Assembly: GCA_048262255.1 (NCBI GenBank)
Contig: JBLXFH010000004.1
Location: 124,001 to 188,000, forward strand
Direction of reading: 5' to 3'
Length of the DNA: 64,000 bases
DNA from: JABMNT01 sp048262255
GTDB lineage: Bacteria > Pseudomonadota > Alphaproteobacteria > Rhodospirillales > Casp-alpha2
Below are positions 43,586-53,030 of the stretch, piece by piece. A program made the translations under genes and the position numbers. The notes beneath the pieces were generated by a model. The model made no database searches and was not told the origin of the DNA. It saw only the letters and a program-made list of their open reading frames with translations. The number at the start of each line of letters is the position of its first letter. The first letter of the stretch is position 1.

Positions 43586-44830
43586 ATGGCCTATAGGGTT
43601 CATGTGATTGGTGCCGGTCTGGCCGGGCTTTCGGCAGCCGCTTATGCGACAGACAAAGCTGATACCGTTGCCGTCTATGAGGCGGCGGGGCATGCTGGCG
43701 GGCGGTGCCGGTCATTTTATGATGAGATTTTGGGGTGCCGTATCGACAACGGCAACCATTTGCTGCTCAGCGGCAATCATGCCGCCATAGATTATCTGAC
43801 GCATATCGGCTCCAAGAACGCGCTTGTTGGTCCGGCCGAGGCGGAATTTCCATTTCTCGACTTGCGCAACGATACACGCTGGGTCGTCAAGCCGGACAAA
43901 TGGATCATTCCGTGGTCACTGTTTTCGGCCAAGGGCCGGGTGCCGGGAACGGCTTTCGGGGAATATGTACGCGGACTGTCGCTGGCGCGGACAACACCTG
44001 ATCAAACCATTGCGCAATGTCTGGATAAAGGTGGTGTACTGTTCGAAAAATTCTGGGAGCCGCTGGCCGTATCCGTTCTGAATACGGAGGCCGATGCCGC
44101 CTCGGCAAGGTTGTTATGGCCGGTTCTCAGGGAAACCTTCGGCCGTGGTGCCTACGCCTGCATTCCGCTGATTGTCCGTGAAGGCCTGAGCGAGGCCTTT
44201 GTCGACCCCGCTTTGGCATTTCTGGAGCAAAAGAATGGGTCCGTGGCTTTTAACCAAAGGCTACGACGTATCGAATTTACGGGGGACCATGTTTCGGCCT
44301 TGAATTTTGGTGAGGACACGGTCCGGGTTGATGAACAGGACAGCGTTATTCTGGCAACACCGCCATCGGTGGCCAGCGCTCTGGTTCCGGGATTGCAAAC
44401 GCCCGATGAATTCCGACCCATTGTAAACGGCCATTTCATCCTCCCATCAGAAGCGCCACAAATGAGTTTTCTCGGGCTGGTGGGGGGTGTTGCCCATTGG
44501 CTCTTTGTGCGGGGCAAGGTGGCTTCAATTACGGTTAGCGCCGCGACGGAGCTGGCGGCTCAGGATAGCGATATGATCGCTCAACGCCTATGGCTGGATA
44601 TCTGCAGGGCTCTGGAACTGGGAGATGCCCCTCTTGGACCGTACCGAATCGTTAAGGAAAAACGCGCAACCTTTGCTCAAACGCCTGTCCAGTCCGGACG
44701 GCGGCCACAGCAGAAAACCGGCTGGAAAAACCTGTTTCTTGCTGGAGATTGGGTGGATACGGGCCTTCCAGCGACGATTGAGGGCACTATTCGTTCCGGC
44801 CGGAAAGCGGCCAAATTGACGAAAAGATGA
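43586..44830 (+). CDS. hpnE: Hydroxysqualene dehydroxylase HpnE
   Basis: A 414-residue FAD-dependent amine-oxidase-fold protein. The dinucleotide-binding motif VIGAGLAGLSAAAYA starts at residue 6, followed by YEAAGHAGGRCRSF and RIDNGNHLLLSGNH. The C-terminal FAD segment is FLAGDWVDTGLPATIEGTIRSGRKAA. It reductively removes the hydroxyl of hydroxysqualene to give squalene. It is the last gene before a 122-base gap with a candidate promoter for shc. Confidence 0.92.
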   Translation: MAYRVHVIGAGLAGLSAAAYATDKADTVAVYEAAGHAGGRCRSFYDEILGCRIDNGNHLLLSGNHAAIDYLTHIGSKNALVGPAEAEFPFLDLRNDTRWVVKPDKWIIPWSLFSAKGRVPGTAFGEYVRGLSLARTTPDQTIAQCLDKGGVLFEKFWEPLAVSVLNTEADAASARLLWPVLRETFGRGAYACIPLIVREGLSEAFVDPALAFLEQKNGSVAFNQRLRRIEFTGDHVSALNFGEDTVRVDEQDSVILATPPSVASALVPGLQTPDEFRPIVNGHFILPSEAPQMSFLGLVGGVAHWLFVRGKVASITVSAATELAAQDSDMIAQRLWLDICRALELGDAPLGPYRIVKEKRATFAQTPVQSGRRPQQKTGWKNLFLAGDWVDTGLPATIEGTIRSGRKAAKLTKR

Positions 44831-44857
44831 AGCAATCCTTGTGTTTGTTGCGGTTTT

Positions 44858-44896
44858 TTGACAAAACCCGCCCATCCGATTCATTATATGTGAATC
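44858..44896 (+). promoter_or_regulatory. Candidate promoter with overlapping inverted repeat upstream of shc
   Basis: TTGACA (44858-44863) and CATTAT (44882-44887) are 18 bases apart. The -10 lies inside GATTCA-N7-TGAATC (44878-44896), an inverted repeat that could be an operator. About 66 bases separate the -10 from the shc start. Confidence 0.5.
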
Positions 44897-44952
44897 GCAT
44901 ATTAGGGGGCAGACCTTCTTTCAAAGCGGTTCACATAAATTAGGCAGGCTGG

Positions 44953-46917
44953 ATGGTGAGTTTCGACAGAAAAGAGAGCCCCGCCGATCTGGTGAGGGCG
45001 TCGGATGATCGACTGCTCGATGGGACAATCGAGCAGGCATCCCGATGGCTGATCGATCAGCAAAACAACGATGGTCATTGGGCTTTTGAACTTGAGGCCG
45101 ATGCGACAATTCCGGCTGAATATATTTTCCTCAACCACTTTCTGGGCGACATAAACCCGGAAGTTGAGCAGAAGCTTGCCGTCTATTTAAGGTCCATCCA
45201 GGAAAATCACGGCGGCTGGCCTTTGTATCACGATGGCGATTTCAATATGAGCGCTTCCGTGAAGGCCTATTATGCGCTGAAACTGGTGGGTGACAGCCCC
45301 GATGCGCCGCATATGGCCCGTGCGCGAAAGGTCATTCTGGAGAACGGCGGCGCGGCCAAGTCTAACGTCTTTACACGTATTGCTCTGGCTTTGTTTGGTC
45401 AGGTTCCCTGGCGTGCAGTTCCGGTTATTCGGCCTGAAGCCATGCTGCTGCCAAAGTGGTTCCCGTTCCATATCGATAAAGTCTCATATTGGTCGCGTAC
45501 GGTGATGGTGCCGTTGTTCGTGATTGCCGCCCTGAAGCCGCAAGCAAAAAACCCACGTGGCGTTCATATTCATGAGCTGTTCGTGACACCGGCTGATCAG
45601 GAAAAACATTATATGGTCAACCCGACCGGTCACTGGATTGGCAGTATGATTCTGGGGTTGGATCGGGTCATGCAGAAAGTCGAACCATTTCTCCCTGCCT
45701 ATTTTGAAAAACGCGGGATCAAAAAGGCGCTGGAGTTTGTCCATGATCGGCTGAATGGCGATGATGGCCTGGGCGGGATTTTTCCAGCCATCGCAAATTC
45801 TGTCATGGCTTTTGATGCCATGGGTTATGCAAAGGACCATCCGGATTATGTGACGGCTCGCTCCGCCATCGAAAAACTTCTGGTTTTCGATGACGATGGT
45901 GAAACCGCTTACTGTCAGCCTTGTTTGTCGCCGGTTTGGGATACCGGTCTGGCGGTGCATGCTTTGCTGGAGGCCGGTCTTGGCGACGGCGATCCGGTGT
46001 TCGACAAGGCAGCGGAGTGGCTTGTCAGCAGACAAATCCTGGAAGTCAAAGGCGACTGGGTCGCTAATAAACCGCATTTGCGTCCCGGAGGGTGGGCCTT
46101 TCAGTACTGGAATGACTTTTACCCCGATGTCGACGATACCGCCGTTGTTGTCATGGCATTGCACCGGGCGAACCCGGAAAAATACAAAGTGGCCATTGAC
46201 CGTGCGACCGAGTGGATTATCGGCATGCAAAGCAAGAACGGCGGTTGGGGGGCCTTTGACGCAGATAATACGCATAGCCTGCTTCAGCACATCCCGTTTG
46301 CCGACCACGGGGCATTGCTCGATCCACCTACGGCTGATGTCAGTGCACGCTGTTTGGGGATGCTGGCCCAGTTAGGGTTTACAAAAGATGATACAACTGT
46401 TGCCAAGGCCCTGAAGTATTTGAAGAAAGAACAGGAAGCTGATGGTTCCTGGTTTGGGCGTTGGGGTAATAACTATGTGTATGGAACATGGTCCGTTTTG
46501 TGTGCCTTGAATGCGATCCATGAAGATATGAGCCAGCCCTATATCCGCAAAGCCGTCGATTGGCTTAAAGGACGCCAGCAGTCGGATGGCGGTTGGGGCG
46601 AAGACTGCGCCAGCTATTGGCAGCACCGGCGTGATGAAGTCAAAGCAACAACACCTTCACAAACATCCTGGGCGGTGCTTGGCCTGATGGCTGCTGGTGA
46701 GGTTGATAGTGTAGCGGTAAAAGGGGGCGTTGAGTATTTGCTGCGCGACCCTCATGAAGACGGAAAATGGGAAGAAGAGTATTTTAATGCTGTCGGGTTC
46801 CCACGGATTTTCTATTTGCGCTATCATGGCTACAGTTCGTTTTTCCCACTGTGGACGCTGGCCCGTTATCGTGATTTGAAAAGCAGCAATACAAAGCTTC
46901 CGCAAGTCGGTTTGTAA
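44953..46917 (+). CDS. shc: Squalene-hopene cyclase
   Basis: A 654-residue class II triterpene cyclase. The protonating motif DVDDTA is at residues 392-397. Several QW repeats are visible (for example QQNDGHWAFELE, QENHGGWPLYHDG, QSKNGGWGAFDADN, KEQEADGSWFGRWG, QQSDGGWGED). It cyclises squalene to hopene/hopanol as a monotopic inner-membrane enzyme. Length and order agree with bacterial Shc (630-680). It is translated right before hpnG with 3 bases between. Confidence 0.96.
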   Translation: MVSFDRKESPADLVRASDDRLLDGTIEQASRWLIDQQNNDGHWAFELEADATIPAEYIFLNHFLGDINPEVEQKLAVYLRSIQENHGGWPLYHDGDFNMSASVKAYYALKLVGDSPDAPHMARARKVILENGGAAKSNVFTRIALALFGQVPWRAVPVIRPEAMLLPKWFPFHIDKVSYWSRTVMVPLFVIAALKPQAKNPRGVHIHELFVTPADQEKHYMVNPTGHWIGSMILGLDRVMQKVEPFLPAYFEKRGIKKALEFVHDRLNGDDGLGGIFPAIANSVMAFDAMGYAKDHPDYVTARSAIEKLLVFDDDGETAYCQPCLSPVWDTGLAVHALLEAGLGDGDPVFDKAAEWLVSRQILEVKGDWVANKPHLRPGGWAFQYWNDFYPDVDDTAVVVMALHRANPEKYKVAIDRATEWIIGMQSKNGGWGAFDADNTHSLLQHIPFADHGALLDPPTADVSARCLGMLAQLGFTKDDTTVAKALKYLKKEQEADGSWFGRWGNNYVYGTWSVLCALNAIHEDMSQPYIRKAVDWLKGRQQSDGGWGEDCASYWQHRRDEVKATTPSQTSWAVLGLMAAGEVDSVAVKGGVEYLLRDPHEDGKWEEEYFNAVGFPRIFYLRYHGYSSFFPLWTLARYRDLKSSNTKLPQVGL

Positions 46918-46920
46918 CCC

Positions 46921-47601
46921 ATGAAAATGGGCATCCTGACGGGGTTGGCCCGGGAAGTCAGCTGCCTGCCCCCTCAATCTGCGAATATGATCATAAAATG
47001 CGCGGGCGCATCCCCTGAACGTGCAGAGCTGCTCACTCGCGAACTTGTTGCCGACGGCTGCGGAGCGCTGCTCAGCTTTGGTGTAGCAGGCGCATTGTCT
47101 CCTGAATTGAGTGTCGGTGATGTGGTGCTGGCAACAGGTGTTATTGATGCCAGTGGAAATGAAATTCCAACGGCAGAGAGCTGGTGCAAACGGGTGTCTG
47201 CGGTTTTGTCCGAGCATGAGGAGATTGTCTGGCAGGGCCTGATTTACGGTTCAGACGATGCTATTGGGTTGCCATCGGGGAAAGCCGATTGCCATCAAAA
47301 AACGGGTGCTTTATGTGTCGATATGGAAACCCACAGAATGGCACGGGTCGCAGCAGAGGCCCAAACGCCTTTCCTTGCCATTCGCGTAATCTCGGATGAT
47401 TCAACCCGGGTCGTTCCATCAGCGGCTTTGGGCGTTATCGGCGCAGATGGTAAACCGCATATCGGTCGGGTCCTGAATGGTCTTCTTCGCCACCCAGGGC
47501 AAATTCCAGCGCTCATTCACCTTGCCAAAGATATGGAAGTTGCCGTCTCCCAGTTACGCCGCGTGTCCCGTCTTACGGGACCGTTGTTTCGCTTCCTTTA
47601 A
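46921..47601 (+). CDS. hpnG: Hopanoid-associated phosphorylase HpnG
   Basis: A 226-residue nucleoside-phosphorylase-family protein. LLSFGVAGALSPELSVGDVVLA is the phosphate/nucleoside-binding region, CVDMETHRMARVAA the purine-site motif and VISDDSTRVVPSAALG the catalytic Asp strand. HpnG removes adenine from adenosylhopane to give a ribosyl-type side chain. Its last 48 bases overlap, tail to tail, the end of hpnH on the other strand. Confidence 0.9.
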   Translation: MKMGILTGLAREVSCLPPQSANMIIKCAGASPERAELLTRELVADGCGALLSFGVAGALSPELSVGDVVLATGVIDASGNEIPTAESWCKRVSAVLSEHEEIVWQGLIYGSDDAIGLPSGKADCHQKTGALCVDMETHRMARVAAEAQTPFLAIRVISDDSTRVVPSAALGVIGADGKPHIGRVLNGLLRHPGQIPALIHLAKDMEVAVSQLRRVSRLTGPLFRFL

Positions 47602-48723
47602 GCGGGCATCGTCCTCTTCGCGTTGCTGGGTCAGGGTTTTCACCAACCCTTCAAATACGAATTCGGCCGGGCGCTGGTTATCAAGCGGGATTTCCGGCGC
47701 CATCGGGCTTTTGGTATCAATACCATTCAAAAAGACTTCCAGAGCTTTTAATGGATTGGAAACTGTATCTGTTACGGCACTGGCTTCATAACCGCAGTGA
47801 ACCATGCAATCCGCACATTTCTCATATTTTCCGGTGCCATATTTCTCCCATTCCGTCTCTTCCATCAATTCCTTGAAGGTCTCTGTGTAGCCTTCAGATA
47901 AAAGATAACAGGGTTTTTGCCAGCCAAAGATATTGCGCGTCGGGTTGCCCCAAGGCGTGCATTCGTAGGTTTGATTGCCTGCCAAAAAGTCCATAAACAG
48001 GGATGACTGACTGAAGCGCCATTTTTTCTTGCCCTGCAATTCAAAAATATCGCGGAACAACTGCTTGGTCTTCCGGCGGGACAGAAAATGCTCCTGATCG
48101 GGAGCCCGCTCATAGGCGTAACCCGGCGATACGGTAATCCCTTCAATATCCAGATCGTTCACGCAGAAATCGAAGAACGAAGCCGCTTCTTCTGCCGTCA
48201 TTTGATTAAACAGGGTGCAGTTGACGTTAACCCGAAAGCCTCGGCGTTTGGCTTCCCGGATTGCCGATACGGCTTTCTGGAAGGTTCCGGCCTGATCGAC
48301 GGCATGGTCGTGGTGTTTCTCCATGCCATCCAGATGGATGGAGAACGTGAGATAGGGAGATGGCGTGAACAGATCAAGCTTCTTTTCAAGCAACAGGCCG
48401 TTGGTGCATAGGTAAACGAATTTCTTGCGGGCCACGATGCCTTCGACGATTTCTTTGATTTCTTTGTGGATCAACGGCTCACCACCCGGAATTGAGACAA
48501 TAGGCGCGCCACATTCATCAACGGCTTCGAGGCATTGCTCGGCGCTCAAGCGTCTGTTGAGAACGGTATCTTCGTAGTCAATTTTTCCACATCCCGGGCA
48601 GGCCAGATTGCAGCGAAACAGAGGCTCAAGCATCAGGACAAGCGGGTATTTATCAACACCTTTAAGGCGTTGTTTCATGATGTAGCTTCCCACACGAATT
48701 TGCTGAATAACAGGAACGGCCAT
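47554..48723 (-). CDS. hpnH: Adenosyl-hopene transferase HpnH (radical SAM)
   Basis: A 389-residue radical-SAM enzyme. The [4Fe-4S] motif is C38-X3-C42-X2-C45 in LFRCNLACPGCGKI. Additional Cys in the C-terminal part (CTPWGNPTRN, KPCYLLSEG, CADCMVHCGYEASA) may bind a second cluster. VSIPGGEPLIHKEI is the conserved SAM-binding GGEP strand. It attaches the 5'-deoxyadenosyl radical to hopene, starting bacteriohopanepolyol synthesis. It is 3 bases downstream of ispH on the minus strand. Confidence 0.95.
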   Translation of the reverse strand: MAVPVIQQIRVGSYIMKQRLKGVDKYPLVLMLEPLFRCNLACPGCGKIDYEDTVLNRRLSAEQCLEAVDECGAPIVSIPGGEPLIHKEIKEIVEGIVARKKFVYLCTNGLLLEKKLDLFTPSPYLTFSIHLDGMEKHHDHAVDQAGTFQKAVSAIREAKRRGFRVNVNCTLFNQMTAEEAASFFDFCVNDLDIEGITVSPGYAYERAPDQEHFLSRRKTKQLFRDIFELQGKKKWRFSQSSLFMDFLAGNQTYECTPWGNPTRNIFGWQKPCYLLSEGYTETFKELMEETEWEKYGTGKYEKCADCMVHCGYEASAVTDTVSNPLKALEVFLNGIDTKSPMAPEIPLDNQRPAEFVFEGLVKTLTQQREEDDARLKEAKQRSRKTGHAA

Positions 48724-48726
48724 GAG

Positions 48727-49695
48727 TTAGGCTCCTAAAGGGTTTCGGGTGAGGGGTTTGGAGTCGGCGATTTCGCGGGGCAATTTAAAGACTACGTTTT
48801 CTTCAACGCCTTTGAGCTTTTCGACGGTGACATCACCATAGTCACTTAACCGCTCAATCAGGCCCTGAACCAGTTCTTCCGGTGCTGAGGCACCTGCCGT
48901 TACACCAACAATATTAACGGAAGTGAGCCATTCCGGGTTAAATTCAGTGGCGTCGGCAACAAGATAACTTGGCACACCCATTTCATCACCGACATCCCGC
49001 AGGCGGTTTGAGTTCGAGCTGTTAGAAGCGCCAACCACCAGCAACAGATCCACAGATTTCACCAATTCGCGGACAGCTTCCTGACGGTTTTGTGTCGCAT
49101 AGCAGATATCTTTGACATCGGGTCCCTGAATGGACGGAAAGCGTTTTTTCAAAGCCACAATGACTTCGCGCGTATCATCAACGCTGAGCGTTGTTTGGGT
49201 GACATAGGCCAGAGATTCGGGGTTGCCGACCTCCAGAGTATCTACGTCTTTGGCGTTGGTGACCAACAGAACCCCGCCTGGAATGCGTCCTTGTGTGCCT
49301 TCAACCTCCGGGTGCCCGGCATGACCAATCAAAATCACCTGACGGCCTCGGCTGGCATGGTTCTGGCCTTCCTTGTGAACTTTCGAGACCAAGGGGCATG
49401 TCGCATCCACGACAGCAAGACCGCGGGCTTTGGCACCCTCAACAACGGCGTCAGAAACACCGTGAGCGCTAAAAATCGTATTGCCGCCTTCCGGAATTTC
49501 ATCGACTTCCTCAACGAAAATCGCACCTTTGGCCCGCAGCGATTCGACCACATGTTTATTGTGTACGATTTCGTGGCGCACATAGACGGGAGGGCCGAAT
49601 TTCTCAAGCGCACGCTCAACAATTTCAATGGCGCGCTCGACACCGGCGCAAAACCCCCGGGGGCTTGCTAACAGGACCTTAATGGGACGGTTCAT
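48727..49695 (-). CDS. ispH: 4-hydroxy-3-methylbut-2-enyl diphosphate reductase
   Basis: A 322-residue IspH. The three [4Fe-4S] cysteines are in GFCAGVERAI (C16), VDATCPLVSKVHKEG and DICYATQNRQ. The TQTTLSVDDT, SNSSNSNRL and HGVSDAV motifs of the active site are present. It makes IPP and DMAPP, the last step of the methylerythritol phosphate pathway and a feeder of the hopanoid genes. It is the first gene of an ispH-hpnH pair and divergent from hpnA. Confidence 0.96.
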   Translation of the reverse strand: MNRPIKVLLASPRGFCAGVERAIEIVERALEKFGPPVYVRHEIVHNKHVVESLRAKGAIFVEEVDEIPEGGNTIFSAHGVSDAVVEGAKARGLAVVDATCPLVSKVHKEGQNHASRGRQVILIGHAGHPEVEGTQGRIPGGVLLVTNAKDVDTLEVGNPESLAYVTQTTLSVDDTREVIVALKKRFPSIQGPDVKDICYATQNRQEAVRELVKSVDLLLVVGASNSSNSNRLRDVGDEMGVPSYLVADATEFNPEWLTSVNIVGVTAGASAPEELVQGLIERLSDYGDVTVEKLKGVEENVVFKLPREIADSKPLTRNPLGA

Positions 49696-49903
49696 AGAGT
49701 TCTCGCATCCAGCAGTTCTTTCGGGCTTTCAAATCGCATGAGACAAGAATACACGCTTAAATCTCAATCCATATTGAAAATAGGGATGAACCTGATAAAG
49801 GTGAAGCCCCTTCAAGGCTTTTACTATCGGATTATGGATAGGAATTCCAGCATCGTCTTGAAAAAAGCGACGGAATACCAATGACTTTTTTGAGTGATAA
49901 ACG

Positions 49904-50887
49904 ATGATTCTTGTAACAGGGGCAACCGGTTTTGTGGGTTCGGCCTTGGTCCGCCTCCTGTTGCAGCGGGGAGAGGCGGTTCGTGTGATGGTACGGGCGG
50001 ACAGTGATCGCCGCAATCTGGATGGTCTGGAAGTCGAAATCGTTGAAGGTGACCTGCTGAAACCCGAAACCCTGAAACCGGCCGTACAGGGGTGTTCCGG
50101 GCTTTATCACGTGGCCGCCGATTACAGGCTTTGGACACGTGACCCGGCAAAAATGTTTGAAGCCAATGTGGGAGGCTCCCAGGCCATTATCCGGGCCGCA
50201 ACGCAAGCGGGGGTGCCGCGTATCGTCTATACCTCCAGTGTTGCTACTCTGGGGATCGTCAAAGGTGGCGTCGCCGATGAAGATACCCCGGTTTCCTATG
50301 CCGATATGATTGGTGTCTATAAACAGTCGAAATATCGGGCCGAGGAAGCCGTGCAACGCCTTGTCACAGACGAGGGCGCACCAGCGGTCATCGTTAACCC
50401 ATCGACCCCTATTGGTCCGCGTGACATCAAACCGACCCCGACCGGGCGTATGATCGTTGAAGCGGCGGCCGGGCGCATGCCGGCTTTTGTGGATACGGGC
50501 CTCAACATTGCCCATGTGGATGATGTGGCTGCAGGGCATATACTGGCCTTTGACAAGGGGCAGGTGGGCGGGCGTTATATTCTGGGTGGCACCGATATGG
50601 AATTGTCGCAGATTCTGGCTCATATCGCCGAAATGACGAGCCGCAAGCCGCCGCGAATCAAAATTCCCCACAATGCCATTCTACCCATCGGATACCTGTC
50701 AGAGGCCTGGACACGCCTGACCGGTGGTGACACGCCTTTTGTTGTGGTGGATGGGATCAAAATGGCGAAAAAGAAAATGTATTTTTCGTCGGCCAAAGCC
50801 ATACGGGAACTGGGATATCAATCCCGACCCGCAACCGAGGCCCTAGCGGATGCCGTGAACTGGTTTCGCGCACACGGCTATTTTTAA
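49904..50887 (+). CDS. hpnA: Hopanoid-associated sugar epimerase HpnA
   Basis: A 327-residue extended SDR. The NAD motif is VTGATGFVGSALVRLL at the N terminus; the catalytic YxxxK is YKQSK in VYKQSKYRAEEAV. VNPSTPIGPRDIKPTPTGRMI is the hallmark loop of hopanoid-type SDRs. It is thought to modify a sugar or hopanoid side-chain intermediate; the reaction is not firmly known. A 208-base divergent region separates it from ispH. Confidence 0.9.
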   Translation: MILVTGATGFVGSALVRLLLQRGEAVRVMVRADSDRRNLDGLEVEIVEGDLLKPETLKPAVQGCSGLYHVAADYRLWTRDPAKMFEANVGGSQAIIRAATQAGVPRIVYTSSVATLGIVKGGVADEDTPVSYADMIGVYKQSKYRAEEAVQRLVTDEGAPAVIVNPSTPIGPRDIKPTPTGRMIVEAAAGRMPAFVDTGLNIAHVDDVAAGHILAFDKGQVGGRYILGGTDMELSQILAHIAEMTSRKPPRIKIPHNAILPIGYLSEAWTRLTGGDTPFVVVDGIKMAKKKMYFSSAKAIRELGYQSRPATEALADAVNWFRAHGYF

Positions 50888-50973
50888 CTCAAACTCTGTA
50901 AATATCTTGCTCAACCTTGTCGGCAAGGTTAGTTAATTGCCTCTTTTGATGGGCTTCACGACAGGAACGAGAC

Positions 50974-51726
50974 ATGAAAGCGTTGATGCTGGCCGCCGGT
51001 CTTGGGCGCCGTTTATATGGGGATGAAAACGAGAATCTGCCGAAAGCATTGTTGCAGTTTGGCGGGCAGACTCTGATTGAGCGCCATATCCGGATTTTGC
51101 AGGCCTGTGGTATTGATGAACTGGTTTTGATTGTTGGTCATCGCAAGGACGATTTACTGGCCGAAGCAGAACGCGTTGCGTCAGACGGGTTTGTCCGGTC
51201 TTTTTATAACCCGCGCTATCGCGAAGGCCCGAAACATTCCCTGGCATGTGGTGAAGAGGTGCTGCGCTCCGGCGACGATGTTCTGTTTATGGATGCCGAC
51301 GTTCTCTATCACCCAACCCTGCTCGAGCGGCTGATTGAATCCCAGGAAAAGAACTGTTTTGTGATCGACCGGGAATTTCAGTCTACGGATGACTTTGTGA
51401 AGGTCTGTATCAATGACGGGTTGGTGGTAGATTTTGGCAAATCCCGGGGCGATGACTACGACATTGTTGGCGAATGGCCGGGGTTTTTGAAAATGTCGCC
51501 GGAAATCGCCAGCAAGGTGGCCGACAGTGTGCTCGGGTTTATCGCGCGTGGCGAGGATGAAGGGGCCTATGAGGACGCCTATTGTGAAGTGCTGAAGAGT
51601 TCACCGACCAAAACCTTTGGTTTTGAGGACATTACCGGCACCCCGTGGGTTGAACTCGACTATGAAACGGATCTCAAAAAAGCCGAAAGCAAGATTCTGC
51701 CGCAACTGGTATCGGTCAAACCCTAA
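50974..51726 (+). CDS. Nucleotidyltransferase (sugar-/choline-phosphate cytidylyl- or nucleotidyl-type)
   Basis: A 250-residue nucleotidyltransferase-fold protein. MLAAGLGRRLYGDENENLPKALLQFGG is the pyrophosphorylase signature with the GxGxR loop and conserved Lys. MDADVLYHP supplies the metal-binding Asp pair and ELDYETDLKKAE a C-terminal Asp. It resembles the phosphocholine-cytidylyltransferase family that often follows hpnA, and could make an activated head group for the hopanoid or a lipid. It lies 86 bases after hpnA. Substrate not determined. Confidence 0.75.
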   Translation: MKALMLAAGLGRRLYGDENENLPKALLQFGGQTLIERHIRILQACGIDELVLIVGHRKDDLLAEAERVASDGFVRSFYNPRYREGPKHSLACGEEVLRSGDDVLFMDADVLYHPTLLERLIESQEKNCFVIDREFQSTDDFVKVCINDGLVVDFGKSRGDDYDIVGEWPGFLKMSPEIASKVADSVLGFIARGEDEGAYEDAYCEVLKSSPTKTFGFEDITGTPWVELDYETDLKKAESKILPQLVSVKP

Positions 51727-51790
51727 AAAACCCGCTTAATGCGACCAAAACCATCGGATTCGATAGCTTGGATTTAAAGCTTTTAATCGA

Positions 51791-52396
51791 CTAACTGGTT
51801 TTTATGGAGCCAACCACAGTGATCTCGCCTTTATCGGACCGGCGGATGATGACGATCTCGCCCGAGCCCGCATAAGCGCCCGTCAATGCCGAGATATTCA
51901 CCTGATGGGTGACCAGTACCAATGGCCCGTCGAGCGGTTGATCTGTCAGCCAGTCTCTTAAAGCCTGGGTCTGTTTGTCTCTGTTCTCAAACCGTTGAAA
52001 GAATGAATTGAGAATGGGCAATTCTGAAACCGGGCCAAGATCGAACAGTTCTGCGGTTTCACGGCAACGGCACCATTGGCTGGTGTAAATTTTGGCCTCT
52101 GCAATCCCGTTTGTCCTGAACCGCTCTCCTATACGTTCCGCCTGCTGGCGCCCTTCATCAGACAGATTCCTCTGGGTCTGGCAGTCCGTTAAGTCGAAAC
52201 GGGCAGGGTCGCCCGTCCCCGGCGCAAGGGCATGGCGAACCAAAGCCACATGCCCCGGTGAATTGAGCATCTTCCAAAGTGAAGTGTTTTCTGCCTGTGC
52301 TGGGCCAGAAAGGAGTAAAGCTATCAAAGACAAGAAACAGGCGACGAGCCCCATAAAACCACTTTTGCCATATTTATCGATTTGGCCGGTCATCAT
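51791..52396 (-). CDS. Histidine phosphatase family protein, exported or membrane-anchored
   Basis: A 201-residue branch-1 histidine phosphatase with an N-terminal hydrophobic segment (about 15-35, LVACFLSLIALLLSGPAQA) that looks like a signal peptide. The catalytic motif is VALVRHALAPG, then LSDEGRQQAERIG and a second His in LVTHQVNIS. I chose ATG 52396 over 52429 because GGGAG lies 8 bases before it. Extra Cys (QTQ-type DCQTQRNL, WCRCRE) suggest a periplasmic fold with disulfides. It is unrelated in sequence to the phosphatase at 2705. Confidence 0.78.
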   Translation of the reverse strand: MMTGQIDKYGKSGFMGLVACFLSLIALLLSGPAQAENTSLWKMLNSPGHVALVRHALAPGTGDPARFDLTDCQTQRNLSDEGRQQAERIGERFRTNGIAEAKIYTSQWCRCRETAELFDLGPVSELPILNSFFQRFENRDKQTQALRDWLTDQPLDGPLVLVTHQVNISALTGAYAGSGEIVIIRRSDKGEITVVGSIKTS

Positions 52397-52625
52397 TCTG
52401 CTTTCTCCCATTCTGAGTCTTATATCCATTTGTACGATCTCATGCCGAACTGGATCACCTGAATGGGAAGAAAGTATGGGGATGGAAGGTGTTTAAATGA
52501 TGGCATGGGCTTCTTTGATGGCGCGTAGGGCGGGAAACCTTAACTGAAGTGATCTGTAAAGAGCATTTCTGCGTATAAAGTGAAAAGCAAGGGCTCCAGA
52601 CAGAACAAAGGCAGGATTGAGTTCA

Positions 52626-53030
52626 ATGACCACAGATAAAACCAGTCCTGACCATGTAACCGTCTTTTTTGATGGCCAATGTCCACTCTGTGCACGGGAA
52701 ATCGGGTTTTACCAACGCCAGAAGGGTGCCGAGGGTGTCAAATGGGTCGATGTGACAACGGCCCCTCAAGAGGCTTTGCCCACCGGCCTGACACAGAAAG
52801 ACGCCTTGGCCCGGTTCCATGTCTTGAGTGCCGGGGGCGAGTTGGTGTCTGGAGGGCAGGCATTCACGACCCTGTGGTTGTCCTTGCCGGCTTTCCGTTG
52901 GGGCGGGCGGCTGCTTCAGGCTCGCTTTCTTGCCGGCCTGCTGGAAATGGCCTATCGGGTTTTTCTTCCCTGCCGCCCTTTGCTGCAACGTTGCCTTACC
53001 CGCATCAGCGCTCTATCTCCGAAACATTAA
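52626..53030 (+). CDS. DCC-family thiol-disulfide oxidoreductase-like protein (DUF393)
   Basis: A 134-residue protein of the DCC family. The redox-type motif is FDGQCPLCAREIGFY (CxxC) near residues 19-24. GGQAFTTLWLSLPAFRWGGRLL is the conserved second half. ATG 52626 has an AGGA site 9 bases before; TTG 52617 is also open. Its stop overlaps the convergent DMT transporter stop by 4 bases. Members are predicted thiol-disulfide oxidoreductases, mostly uncharacterised. Confidence 0.8.
   Translation: MTTDKTSPDHVTVFFDGQCPLCAREIGFYQRQKGAEGVKWVDVTTAPQEALPTGLTQKDALARFHVLSAGGELVSGGQAFTTLWLSLPAFRWGGRLLQARFLAGLLEMAYRVFLPCRPLLQRCLTRISALSPKH

Noticed and set aside
45484..46308. A 274-codon minus-strand frame
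   Set aside because: It is antisense to shc, with no family motifs.
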